Source of the DNA: Desulfobacterales bacterium
GTDB lineage: Bacteria; Desulfobacterota; Desulfobacteria; Desulfobacterales; BuS5
Length of the DNA stretch: 6,573 nucleotides
Direction: 5' to 3'
NCBI GenBank assembly: GCA_016735355.1
Contig: JAERRQ010000053.1
Coordinates: forward strand, 1 to 6,573
Shown here piece after piece: positions 1-6,375 of the stretch. Under the pieces are notes generated by a model. It saw nothing but the letters and a program-made list of their open reading frames with translations. It searched no databases and was not told the DNA's origin. Numbering within the stretch: position 1 is the stretch's first letter; each line of letters opens with the position of its first letter. Both the position numbers and the translations under genes were made by a program.

Positions 1-1
1 A

Positions 2-1093
2 TATTTTATAAATTTGAGAGCTACTTTTAAAGAAAATTTTGTGGCCAAGATCGACAGACTCTTAAATACGGCGGGTCTTGCTGAAACTGTTTCCAAAAGG
101 GATTTGGTGGCTGTAAAACTTCATTTCGGGGAATTGGGCAATACGGCTTTTATTCGTCCTGTTTTTCTTAGAAAAATAGTACAGTCCATTAAGGGAACAG
201 GGGGTGTTCCTTTTCTGACGGATTCCAATACGCTTTATGCAGGTACACGGAGTGATTCCCCTAACCATATTATTACTGCAATTCAGAATGGTTTTGCGTT
301 TTCCGTAGTTGATGCTCCAATTATTATTGCAGACGGATTAAGGGGTAGAAGTGAAACCCCTGTCATAATCAACCAGAAGAATTTCGAGCAAGTTTATATC
401 GGATCAGATATTATTAACGCGGATTCTCTTGTTGCAGTTGCGCATTTTAAGGGACATGAGCTGACCGGTTTTGGTGGTACTATTAAAAACCTCGGTATGG
501 GGTGCGCCTCAAGGAGGGGAAAACTGGCACAGCATTCAACCCTGTCTCCGAAAGTTGTGAAGAAAAAATGTATAGGCTGCGGGGATTGCGCAGGTCATTG
601 TTCACAGGAAGCAATCTCTATCATTAATGAAAAAGCGGTAATAGATCAGGAAAAATGTATAGGCTGCGGGGATTGTATTATAATATGTCCCAACAGCGCG
701 GTACAGATTCAGTGGAATCAGAGTATACCGGTTTTTTTGGAAAATTTGGTCGAATATACAAAGGGGGTTTTAACAGGAAAAGAGGGCAAAGCTCTGTTTG
801 TTAATTTTATAACCAATGTTTCGCCTGCATGTGATTGTATGCCTCTTAACGATGCGCCCATAGTAAGGGATATCGGGGTAGTAGCCTCAACCGACCCTGT
901 TGCCATCGATCAGGCATCTGTAGATCTTGTGAATAAAGAAGAATCGATTAAGGGTTCCTGTCTTAAAACAAATACTGCATCCGGTGAAGACAAGTTTAGG
1001 GGAATATATCCAAAAGTTGACTGGACTATTCAACTGGATTATGCGGAACAGTTGGGGCTTGGAACCAGAAATTATGAGCTGGTTGAGATATGA
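2..1093 (+). CDS. DUF362 domain protein with two [4Fe-4S] ferredoxin motifs (5' end cut by window)
   Basis: The frame is open from base 2 to the TGA at 1091-1093, so the gene begins left of the window. A TTG at 14 could serve as a start, but the preceding codons read Y-F-I-N and run into L-R-A-T, which looks like the normal N-terminal strand of the family. With that Leu (14-16) as residue 1, a conserved KLHFGE motif lies at 35-40, GFGGTIKNLGMG at 152-163, and a bacterial ferredoxin-like insert follows with two CxxCxxCxxxC motifs (C186/189/192/196 and C215/218/221/225). The second is followed by the usual Pro, the first by Ser. After the insert the DUF362 fold resumes with a CDC motif (273-275) and ASTDPVAIDQA. 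The family is known as an iron-sulfur protein of uncertain function, common in anaerobes. It is probably cytoplasmic, as no signal peptide is visible, although the extreme N-terminus is missing. Electron transfer or redox chemistry is inferred only. The gene is convergent with the csp gene and transcribed apart from the minus-strand operon. Confidence 0.9.
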   Translation, partial: YFINLRATFKENFVAKIDRLLNTAGLAETVSKRDLVAVKLHFGELGNTAFIRPVFLRKIVQSIKGTGGVPFLTDSNTLYAGTRSDSPNHIITAIQNGFAFSVVDAPIIIADGLRGRSETPVIINQKNFEQVYIGSDIINADSLVAVAHFKGHELTGFGGTIKNLGMGCASRRGKLAQHSTLSPKVVKKKCIGCGDCAGHCSQEAISIINEKAVIDQEKCIGCGDCIIICPNSAVQIQWNQSIPVFLENLVEYTKGVLTGKEGKALFVNFITNVSPACDCMPLNDAPIVRDIGVVASTDPVAIDQASVDLVNKEESIKGSCLKTNTASGEDKFRGIYPKVDWTIQLDYAEQLGLGTRNYELVEI

Positions 1094-1105
1094 CTTTTTT
1101 TAATG

Positions 1106-1139
1106 GAGGGCAAGTTTTTATGAATGAAGACTTACCCCC
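1106..1139 (-). other. hairpin between convergent genes, 12 nt past the csp stop
   Basis: Bases 1106-1115 and 1130-1139 pair around a 14-nt loop. Read as minus-strand RNA the stem is 10 bp with two G.U wobbles; on the plus strand the same two positions are C.A and A.C mismatches. This favours a structure in the csp transcript rather than in the DUF362 transcript. No U-tract follows on the minus strand (an A-run does), so it is not a standard intrinsic terminator. It may be a 3'-end stabilising stem or a Rho-independent end of unusual type. A second, weak A/T stem (1149-1155 with 1162-1168) spans the csp stop codon. Confidence 0.35.
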
Positions 1140-1151
1140 AGAATAGACATG

Positions 1152-1352
1152 TTATATCTTCATAACATTAGATGCGGCCGGACCTTTGTCCGCCTGTTCA
1201 ATATCAAAGGAAACCCTGTCACCTTCAGCCAGAGATTTAAAGCCATCAGAAGTGATTGCTGAGTAGTGGACAAAAACATCACTACCGTCTTCTTGTTCTA
1301 TAAAACCAAAACCCTTGCTGTCATTAAACCACTTTACTACTCCCTGTGCCAT
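1152..1352 (-). CDS. CspA-family cold-shock protein (single CSD)
   Basis: A 66-residue protein consisting of one cold-shock domain, a five-stranded OB fold that binds single-stranded RNA and DNA and acts as an RNA chaperone or antiterminator. It begins [10 protein letters not shown]; the RNP1 motif KGFGFI lies at about residues 13-18 and RNP2 VFVHY at about 26-30. The length matches the usual 65-70 residues and there is no extension. The ATG is supported by a strong ribosome binding site, TAAGGAG at 1364-1370, with 11 nt between it and the start. The gene lies downstream of the metallohydrolase on the same strand, but it is separated from it by a strong hairpin with a U-tract and has its own promoter-like sequences, so it is most likely a separate transcript. 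Cold induction is plausible from the family and the leader of about 100 nt, but the sequence does not prove it. Confidence 0.97.
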   Translation of the reverse strand: MAQGVVKWFNDSKGFGFIEQEDGSDVFVHYSAITSDGFKSLAEGDRVSFDIEQADKGPAASNVMKI

Positions 1353-1363
1353 TTTTTGTAACT

Positions 1364-1370
1364 CTCCTTA
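1364..1370 (-). promoter_or_regulatory. ribosome binding site of the csp gene
   Basis: On the minus strand this reads TAAGGAG, a strong Shine-Dalgarno match 11 nt before the ATG. It directly follows a T-rich run that should leave it unpaired. It fixes the start of the cold-shock protein. Confidence 0.8.
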
Positions 1371-1466
1371 AAAAAAATTTTAATCATGGCTCCTGACTTC
1401 AGGGTTACTATCTTCATGCGGTATAACAATCCATCAGCAAGAACCTACCTGTTTCTAAAATTTCTA

Positions 1467-1493
1467 TTAATATAAAAACAAGATACTTGTCAA
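1467..1493 (-). promoter_or_regulatory. probable sigma-70 promoter for csp
   Basis: On the minus strand a perfect -35 hexamer TTGACA (1488-1493) is followed after 15 nt by TATTAA (1467-1472); other A/T-rich -10 registers are possible at longer spacing. The flanks are very A/T-rich. A start site near 1460 would give a leader of about 100 nt, typical of cspA-type genes. The -35 is convincing and the -10 is less so. Confidence 0.55.
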
Positions 1494-1527
1494 ACATTAA
1501 ATGAAGATTTATGAAAAAATTCATAAT

Positions 1528-1533
1528 ATTATA
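1528..1533 (-). promoter_or_regulatory. second candidate -10 element upstream of csp
   Basis: On the minus strand this is an exact TATAAT within the palindrome ATAATATTAT. At 17-nt spacing the -35 would be ATGATG (1551-1556), a poor match. If used, it would start a longer csp transcript just after the operon-end hairpin. In such A/T-rich DNA a chance match is quite possible. Confidence 0.25.
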
Positions 1534-1543
1534 ACAAATATCT

Positions 1544-1619
1544 AAAAAATCATCATGTTATGATGGTTGTCAGGTCTTCATCCCTCATTTATCAAGAATG
1601 AAGACCTGACAACCATCAT
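1544..1619 (-). terminator. long perfect inverted repeat and U-tract at the operon end
   Basis: Bases 1560-1581 and 1598-1619 form a perfect 22-bp inverted repeat. In minus-strand RNA four more pairs (two of them G.U) extend it to 26 bp with an 8-nt loop, GAUAAAUG. The right arm encodes the final residues of the metallohydrolase, and the stop codon (1585-1587) sits at the loop edge. Ten nt past the long stem comes U6 (1544-1549). Between them a smaller hairpin (1560-1565 with 1551-1556, loop of 3) ends one base before the U-tract and uses the outer six bases of the long stem, so the two folds exclude each other. The most likely role is termination and 3'-end protection of the nrnA-truB-rpsO-pnp-dut-hydrolase transcript. 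The wobbles show it is built for the minus strand. Confidence 0.7.
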
Positions 1620-2373
1620 CCTGCCTTGCGACAGTAAGTTGTGTTTTGTATCCTTTTGTGGCCTCGCTGACAAGATTCAAAGCTTTTTGGGGATGATTGT
1701 TCGTTTCACTGAGGTGTGCCAGTATAACATAACGCAGATTATTGTTTATGATATCCTTTAGCAGGTTTTTAGCTTCCGAATTAGAGAGATGTCCGGTCCT
1801 GCTTTTTATCCGCTGCTTTAAATGCCATGGATAGGGTCCGTTTACAAGCATGTCAGTGTCATGATTAGCTTCAAGTATAATTAATGAGCAGCCTTTAAGG
1901 TGATCCTTTACCATCAGGGTTGCAATGCCAAGGTCGGTGGCAATGCCTATTTTTGTTCCGTTGCTGCTTAGGGTAAAACCGGAAGAGTCCACTGCATCGT
2001 GGGATGTAGAGAAAGGGTGGATTGTTAATGTTTTGATCGTAAATTGAGAGCCCTGCTCGAAATATTCTTTTTGGGCAATAGTTCCTATGCGTGATATTGC
2101 CGCTGTTTCTGTCTTGCGGCTAATAAAGACCGGCAGGTTAAATCGCCTTGAAAGTACTCCGACTCCGCTGATGTGATCCGTATGTTCATGGGATACAAGA
2201 ACTGCATCTATATGGTTAGGGTCAATCCCTTTTGATTGAAGCCTCCGCTCTATTTCAATTCCCGAAAGCCCTGCATCTACAAGTATTGAGGTGGAGCCGT
2301 CTGAAATATAAATTGAATTTCCTTTGCTCCCACTTGCCAGCATGCATACTGAAAAGGTATTTCTGTTTTTCAT
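1585..2373 (-). CDS. YycJ-like metallo-beta-lactamase-fold hydrolase
   Basis: A soluble hydrolase of the metallo-beta-lactamase fold, close in pattern to Bacillus YycJ/WalJ (about 264 residues). From the ATG at 2371-2373 the product has 262 residues. It shows the N-terminal strand with LASGSKGN, then LVDAGLSG, the metal-binding motif HEHTDH (residues 62-67), TSHDA with a His ligand (125), ATDLG with the bridging Asp (147), the family-specific EANHD and YPWHLKQRI stretches, GHLSN, and the late ligand in LAHLSETNNHP (His220). Members are proposed to act on nucleic acid, but the substrate here is unknown. A GTG at 2398-2400 would add nine residues and give 271, but that start lies inside a hairpin and homologues begin near the ATG. 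Neither start has a good ribosome binding site: AAGGA ends 14 nt before the ATG. It is the last gene of the operon, 64 nt after dut. Confidence 0.93.
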   Translation of the reverse strand: MKNRNTFSVCMLASGSKGNSIYISDGSTSILVDAGLSGIEIERRLQSKGIDPNHIDAVLVSHEHTDHISGVGVLSRRFNLPVFISRKTETAAISRIGTIAQKEYFEQGSQFTIKTLTIHPFSTSHDAVDSSGFTLSSNGTKIGIATDLGIATLMVKDHLKGCSLIILEANHDTDMLVNGPYPWHLKQRIKSRTGHLSNSEAKNLLKDIINNNLRYVILAHLSETNNHPQKALNLVSEATKGYKTQLTVARQDDGCQVFILDK

Positions 2374-2381
2374 AACATAAG

Positions 2382-2402
2382 GGGCGATCCTTGTGATCAC
2401 CC
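2382..2402 (-). promoter_or_regulatory. hairpin between dut and the hydrolase start
   Basis: On the minus strand GGGTGATC (2395-2402) pairs with GATCGCCC (2382-2389) around the loop ACAAG, giving 8 bp with one U.G wobble that would be a C.A mismatch on the other strand. It covers the alternative GTG start and ends 8 nt before the favoured ATG. It places the only Shine-Dalgarno-like bases (AAGGA) in the loop and first stem bases. There is no U-tract, so it is not a terminator. It may be a translational control or an mRNA processing site. Confidence 0.4.
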
Positions 2403-2437
2403 AATGGCTTTGACCGCCCTATTTTTAGGAAGTTCCC

Positions 2438-2896
2438 TTAAATGCCGGTATGTCCAAAACCGCCGGCATTACGTTCTGTAGTATCGAGTGCTTCAACAAG
2501 TTTTATTTCTGCCTGGCAGGCTCGTTTAATTACCATCTGTGCTATTCTGTCACCTCTGTGAAAGGTATAATCCTGCTTACCCAGATTGATCACAGGTATC
2601 ATAATTTCTCCGCGATAATCAGCGTCTATTGTCCCTGGAGAATTGATAAGACCGATTCCATGTTTAACTGCTAAGCCGCTCCTGGGCCGGATTTGGGCTT
2701 CGTATCCATCCGGGAGGGCAATGGCAATACCTGTAGGCATAAGAGATATTTCTCCCTTTTTTAAAGTCAGATCCTGCTCAATGGTTACAGCAAGATCCAT
2801 CCCTGCTGATTTTGGCGTCATATAGCAGGGCAGGGGTATATCTGAATCGGCCACTGGCCTCAGTCGTAGCAGTTTTATGCTTGGTGAAGGGTCCAT
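2438..2896 (-). CDS. dut: dUTP diphosphatase (dUTPase)
   Basis: Trimeric dUTPase that splits dUTP to dUMP and pyrophosphate, keeping uracil out of DNA and feeding thymidylate synthesis in the cytoplasm. The 152-residue length fits the family. All five motifs are present in order: SAGMDLAV (30-37); the PRSGLA phosphate-binding loop (71-76); [10 protein letters not shown] (88-97), with the catalytic Asp91 and the deoxyribose-discriminating Tyr94; GDRIAQMVI (115-123); and the C-terminal glycine-rich arm NAGGFGHTG (143-151), which closes over the active site. The start is the ATG 10 nt after the pnp stop codon. No clear Shine-Dalgarno sequence precedes it, so translation is probably coupled to pnp. 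The N-terminus is a little longer than in E. coli Dut. A dut gene beside pnp is a common arrangement in related genomes. Confidence 0.97.
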   Translation of the reverse strand: MDPSPSIKLLRLRPVADSDIPLPCYMTPKSAGMDLAVTIEQDLTLKKGEISLMPTGIAIALPDGYEAQIRPRSGLAVKHGIGLINSPGTIDADYRGEIMIPVINLGKQDYTFHRGDRIAQMVIKRACQAEIKLVEALDTTERNAGGFGHTGI

Positions 2897-2906
2897 TAAA
2901 TTCAGT

Positions 2907-4976
2907 TTAAAGGAGAGCCTTGTGGCTTAATCGTATCTTTCCATGATTGATCTCCAGAACCTTGACCTTTAAGGTATCCCCTTCCTGAACGACATCCGTA
3001 ACCTTTGCAACCCTCTGTTTGGCAAGCTGTGATATGTGGCAAAGTCCGTCAGTGCCGGGGAAAAGTTGCACAAAGGCACCAAAGTCCATTATTTTGACAA
3101 CCGTTCCTTCGTATATTTTGCCGACCTCAGCTTCCCTGGTAATTTCTTTTACCAGTTTGAGAGCCGTATCAGCATCCTCCTGAGATGTAGCGGCAATTTT
3201 TAAAAGGCCTGAATCGTCAATGGAAACTTGGGTATTGCTTTCACTCTGGATAGATCTTATAACCTTTCCGCCTGGGCCTATGATTTCACGTATTTTGTCC
3301 GGGTTAATCTTGATTGTCGTTATCTTTGGGGCATGCGGAGATATTTCTCGGCGGGGCTTGTCAATTTCCGAAAGCATCTTGTCGAGTATATGCAGCCTCC
3401 CGGCACGGGCCTGATGAAGAGCTTTTTCCATTATTTCCCTGGAGAGCTCAAGTATCTTGATATCCATCTGGAGCGCTGTGATTCCGTTTTCTGTACCTGT
3501 AACCTTGAAATCCATATCTCCGGTATGATCTTCATCTCCAAGGATATCGGAGAGAATTACAACCTGGTCATCTTCCTTTACGAGTCCCATTGCTATTCCG
3601 GATCCCGGTGCTTTTATTGGAACACCACCGTCCATAAGCGCCAGTGTGCCTGCGCATACTGTCCCCATTGAAGATGAACCGTTCGATTCTAAAACTTCCG
3701 ATACAATTCTAATGGTATAGTCAAAATCTTCTTTGGAAGGCAGAACTCTTTCTATGGCTCTGGTTGAAAGGCCGCCATGACCTATATCTCTTCGGCTCGG
3801 GCCACCCAGCCGTTTTGTTTCACCTACGGAATATGGAGGAAAATTGTAATGGAGCATAAAAGGCCTTGTTTCATCACCGCTTAACGTTTCAATCCGTTGT
3901 TCATCCTGGCTGGAGCCGAGAGTCATCACTCCCAGCACCTGGGTTTCACCTCTTGTAAACAATGCACTGCCGTGGGGTCTGGGCAAAAGACCGGCTTCGC
4001 AGGTGATAGGCCTGATTTCGTCAAATTTTCTTCCGTCAATACGGATGCCTTCTTTAAGGATCAGATCCCGGGAGATGGTTTTGTTGATTTCACCCAGATA
4101 CTCTGAAATTTCATTTTTACGTTCCTGATATTCCTCCGGCAATTCTGTCATAATTTTTGTTTTAGCTGTTCTTAATGCACTACGGCGTTGAATTTTTTCA
4201 GGTACCAGGATAGCTTCCCGCATTGGGGAAGATGCCAGCGCTTTTACTTTTTCAAAAAGCTCAATATCTTTCTCCGGAGATGAGAACGCCCTTTTTTGTA
4301 CTCCGGCGGCTTCTTTAAGTTTGATTTGCATATCGATGATCGGCTGCATTTCTTTGTGTCCAAAAAAGATGGCTTCGATCATGTCGGTTTCATTTACTAT
4401 GTCGGCCCCGCCTTCAACCATTACAACACCGGTTTTTGAACCAGCTACAATAATGTTGATATCGCTTTCGGCGCATTCATTGATGGTCGGATTGGCAATC
4501 AATTGCCCGTCTACTCTGGCTACACGTACAGATGCAATCGGGCCTGCGAAAGGGATATCGGATATTTCCAGAGCTGCTGAAGTGCCTACCATGGCGATCA
4601 CATCGGGATCGTTTTCTTTATCCATGGACAGGACTGTTGCGATGACCTGGATTTCACTGCAGTAACCTTTGGGGAACAATGGCCGTATGGGCCTGTCTAT
4701 CAGACGGGCCGTCAAGGTCTCTTTTTCACTCGGTCTGCCTATTTCACGTCTGAAATAATTGCCGGGGATTCTGCCTGCGGCATAAATTTTTTCCTGATAT
4801 TCAACACTGAGGGGCAGAAAATCAACCTGTTTTTCATCAAATGAAGAGACAACCGTGACCAATACTATGGTTTCTCCGTATTGAACCGTAACAGATCCGG
4901 AAGCCTGTTTGGCAACCTTGCCAGTCTGTATAGTCATTGTTTTTCCGCCAATTTCCGCCTTAAATAATAATTCCAT
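2907..4976 (-). CDS. pnp: polyribonucleotide nucleotidyltransferase (PNPase)
   Basis: A 3'-to-5' phosphorolytic exoribonuclease that releases nucleoside diphosphates and can also add 3' tails; it works as a ring-shaped trimer in mRNA decay. Its 689 residues hold RNase PH domain 1 (about 5-140, with the RNA-clamp motif YFRREIGR at 74-81), a helical linker (about 235-305), and RNase PH domain 2 (about 310-520). The active-site elements are SNGSSSMG (431-438), RRDIGHGG (395-402) and [12 protein letters not shown] (480-491; Asp483, Asp489 and Lys491 match E. coli 486, 492 and 494). A KH domain with the GPGG loop (567-570) and an S1 domain (about 618-688) follow. The protein ends right after S1, without the tail seen in E. 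coli (711 residues). The start is the ATG at 4974-4976 with TGAGGAA 5-6 nt upstream. It lies 76 nt after rpsO, the classic rpsO-pnp pair. Confidence 0.98.
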   Translation of the reverse strand: MELLFKAEIGGKTMTIQTGKVAKQASGSVTVQYGETIVLVTVVSSFDEKQVDFLPLSVEYQEKIYAAGRIPGNYFRREIGRPSEKETLTARLIDRPIRPLFPKGYCSEIQVIATVLSMDKENDPDVIAMVGTSAALEISDIPFAGPIASVRVARVDGQLIANPTINECAESDINIIVAGSKTGVVMVEGGADIVNETDMIEAIFFGHKEMQPIIDMQIKLKEAAGVQKRAFSSPEKDIELFEKVKALASSPMREAILVPEKIQRRSALRTAKTKIMTELPEEYQERKNEISEYLGEINKTISRDLILKEGIRIDGRKFDEIRPITCEAGLLPRPHGSALFTRGETQVLGVMTLGSSQDEQRIETLSGDETRPFMLHYNFPPYSVGETKRLGGPSRRDIGHGGLSTRAIERVLPSKEDFDYTIRIVSEVLESNGSSSMGTVCAGTLALMDGGVPIKAPGSGIAMGLVKEDDQVVILSDILGDEDHTGDMDFKVTGTENGITALQMDIKILELSREIMEKALHQARAGRLHILDKMLSEIDKPRREISPHAPKITTIKINPDKIREIIGPGGKVIRSIQSESNTQVSIDDSGLLKIAATSQEDADTALKLVKEITREAEVGKIYEGTVVKIMDFGAFVQLFPGTDGLCHISQLAKQRVAKVTDVVQEGDTLKVKVLEINHGKIRLSHKALL

Positions 4977-4981
4977 ATATT

Positions 4982-4988
4982 TTCCTCA
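4982..4988 (-). promoter_or_regulatory. ribosome binding site of pnp
   Basis: On the minus strand this reads TGAGGAA, with the GAGGA core 6 nt before the ATG. This is good spacing and fixes the start of PNPase. The site lies in the third copy of a decamer repeat. Confidence 0.7.
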
Positions 4989-5013
4989 ATTCTACTTAAT
5001 TTTACCTAATTCT
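4984..5013 (-). repeat. three tandem 10-bp units in the pnp leader
   Basis: On the minus strand the adjacent decamers AGAATTAGGT (5004-5013), AAAATTAAGT (4994-5003) and AGAATTGAGG (4984-4993) share the pattern A-R-A-A-T-T-R-R-G-K. The third supplies the purine core of the pnp ribosome binding site. The units match at about seven to eight of ten positions, so they could be a degenerate slippage product, a binding array, or chance in A/T-rich DNA. Confidence 0.5.
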
Positions 5014-5052
5014 ATATGTCCCGCCGCAAGCTTCAGGAGAGGAGTAAGAAGA

Positions 5053-5322
5053 CTATCTTCTTAAGCCAAGAGTTTGAATAATCGTCCTGTAACGTTGTAC
5101 ATCATTGTTTTTGACGTAGTTCAGCAATCTGCGTCGTTTGCCTACCAGCACCAGCAATCCTCTTCTGGAATGATGGTCCTTTTTATGCACTTTTAAATGA
5201 TCTGTCAGATATGATATCCTGTTTGTCAGAAGCCCTATCTGAACTTCAGGCGAGCCGGTATCCGTTTCATGCAGTTTATACTGGTTTATTAAATCTTTTT
5301 TGTTTGCAACTGAGAGCGTCAT
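5053..5322 (-). CDS. rpsO: 30S ribosomal protein S15
   Basis: Primary 16S rRNA-binding protein of the 30S platform, which binds the h20/h21/h22 junction early in assembly. Its 89 residues equal the family's standard length. It is a four-helix protein carrying the hallmark rRNA-contact segments [12 protein letters not shown] (18-29, with Thr22-Gly23 and Gln28), [12 protein letters not shown] (46-57) and the basic [10 protein letters not shown] (61-70). It ends TLGLRR, as most S15 proteins do. The ATG is backed by a perfect AGGAGG (5333-5338) 10 nt upstream, the strongest ribosome binding site in the operon and fitting for a ribosomal protein. It lies 113 nt after truB and 76 nt before pnp. S15 represses its own mRNA in several bacteria through differing leader structures; no known S15-binding fold could be recognised here by eye. 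Confidence 0.98.
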   Translation of the reverse strand: MTLSVANKKDLINQYKLHETDTGSPEVQIGLLTNRISYLTDHLKVHKKDHHSRRGLLVLVGKRRRLLNYVKNNDVQRYRTIIQTLGLRR

Positions 5323-5435
5323 TCTCTTTTTTCCTCCTGTCAGCTATCTTAAATAAAAATATCTATATTCATTTCTTTTTGCTATATCTTTTTATGGAGT
5401 ATAATACAAGGTGTCTTTGGTCTTAGTCCGGTTTT
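5323..5435 (-). promoter_or_regulatory. A/T-rich rpsO leader, possible promoter and control region
   Basis: This is the longest gap in the operon. On the minus strand it holds promoter-like but imperfect hexamers, TTGTAT then TATAGC 17 nt later, and a separate TATTAT. The stretch before the AGGAGG site is rich in A and T. An internal promoter for rpsO-pnp, and autoregulation by S15, would fit what is known from other bacteria. Neither is shown by a clear motif or stable hairpin here. Confidence 0.3.
5333..5338 (-). promoter_or_regulatory. ribosome binding site of rpsO
   Basis: A perfect AGGAGG on the minus strand, 10 nt before the ATG, sets the S15 start. Confidence 0.85.
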
Positions 5436-6365
5436 TTAGGGATTATTATTAAAAACAGCATGATATTTATATATATTATTCTCATTGTTATAATTTACTA
5501 TTGCGATAAGATTATTTTTTTCATCAATAATCTTTGCAGTACCGTTCCCAAAAGCATTATAGTCGTAAGGGAAGTCATGACCTGTCATTATGCAACCGTT
5601 TTTAATCCTTGCCGCCTGTATATCATCTGCATGGAAAGCAGGTATTTCCGGCAGAGCGTCAGTTATTCCGATTATTTTGTCCGACAATATGTCGCAATTC
5701 CGTTTTAATAACGAGAGCTTTTCAACCTCATCCAGTTTTATGGAGTCATTAACTGAGAACCTGCCGCTCTGAATTCTCCTCAGGCTTTTCAAATGTCCTC
5801 CGCATCCAAGCGTTTTTCCTATATCCGATGCGAGTGTTCTGATATATGTGCCTGCTGAACACTGAACTTTAAAACGGATTTCAGGCAGTTTGATATCGAG
5901 TATTTCGATATCGAAAATAGTAACGCTTCTGGCAGGTTTTTTAACAGGCTTTCCCTGTCTGGCCAGCTTGTACAGCGGAACGCCCTTGTACTTTAATGCG
6001 GAATATGCTGGTGGTATCTGTTCTATTTTGCCGTTAAAGCGTTTAAATGCAGAATTGATTTTTTTATTGCTGCAATCGATTTTATCGCAAGTTGCAGTTA
6101 TTTTACCTGTTACATCCTCTGTATCCGTTTCAATTCCAAGATGAAGAACAGCTTCGTATTGTTTTTGGTTTTTTATTAAAAAATCGGCTATTTTAGTTGC
6201 ATTGTTAAGGCAGCAGACCAGAACACCTGTCGCAAATGGATCGAGCGTACCTGTGTGGCCTGCTTTTCCTACTTTCAAAGCTTTTTTGACAATTGCAACA
6301 GCTTTCGCCGATGAAATCCCCGCGGGTTTGTCAATAACTATTATTCCGTTTGTTTTATGGGGCAT
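5436..6365 (-). CDS. truB: tRNA pseudouridine(55) synthase TruB
   Basis: Converts U55 of the tRNA T-loop to pseudouridine and also helps tRNA fold. The 309-residue length is normal. The N-terminus GIIVIDKPAGISS is typical; the catalytic motif GHTGTLDPFATGVL (36-49) carries the nucleophile Asp42. The conserved KQYEA with the base-stacking Tyr (70) follows, then the IPPAYSALKYKGVPLYKLAR substrate-loop region (starting at 117) and AGTYIRTLASDIG (171-183). A PUA-like C-terminal segment (about 240-309) ends in an Asn-rich tail. The start is the ATG at 6363-6365, 10 nt after the nrnA stop. No Shine-Dalgarno sequence is evident, so translation is probably coupled to nrnA. The nrnA-truB-rpsO-pnp order is the usual one in this type of cluster. 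Confidence 0.97.
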   Translation of the reverse strand: MPHKTNGIIVIDKPAGISSAKAVAIVKKALKVGKAGHTGTLDPFATGVLVCCLNNATKIADFLIKNQKQYEAVLHLGIETDTEDVTGKITATCDKIDCSNKKINSAFKRFNGKIEQIPPAYSALKYKGVPLYKLARQGKPVKKPARSVTIFDIEILDIKLPEIRFKVQCSAGTYIRTLASDIGKTLGCGGHLKSLRRIQSGRFSVNDSIKLDEVEKLSLLKRNCDILSDKIIGITDALPEIPAFHADDIQAARIKNGCIMTGHDFPYDYNAFGNGTAKIIDEKNNLIAIVNYNNENNIYKYHAVFNNNP

Positions 6366-6375
6366 AATTATTCTT

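Noticed and set aside
1120..1146. Tiny 8-codon open frame (ATG to TAG) after a GGAGGG sequence in the convergent gap
   Set aside because: It has a ribosome-binding-like sequence, but it overlaps the hairpin and is too short to support as a gene without comparative or ribosome data.
1122..1605. Shared 10-mer GAATGAAGAC at 1122-1131 and 1596-1605
   Set aside because: The match stops at both ends and is short enough in A/G-rich DNA to be chance; no larger duplication flanks it.
1567..1761. 64-codon plus-strand open frame at the hydrolase 3' end
   Set aside because: Antisense to the hydrolase, with its start inside the inverted repeat and no ribosome binding site.
3228..3671. 147-codon open frame on the plus strand inside pnp
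   Set aside because: It is fully antisense to the conserved PNPase catalytic domain, resembles no family I recognise, and has no plausible start signal. It is a shadow frame.
4321..4665. 114-codon plus-strand open frame inside pnp
   Set aside because: Antisense to RNase PH domain 1 and the linker; the Ser/Ile/Met-rich composition is what the reverse of a real gene gives.
4977..5052. Looked for the E. coli-type RNase III hairpin between rpsO and pnp, and for an rpsO terminator
   Set aside because: Only weak pairing (CTTC with GAAG around a 13-nt loop) is present, with no U-tract, so neither can be supported.
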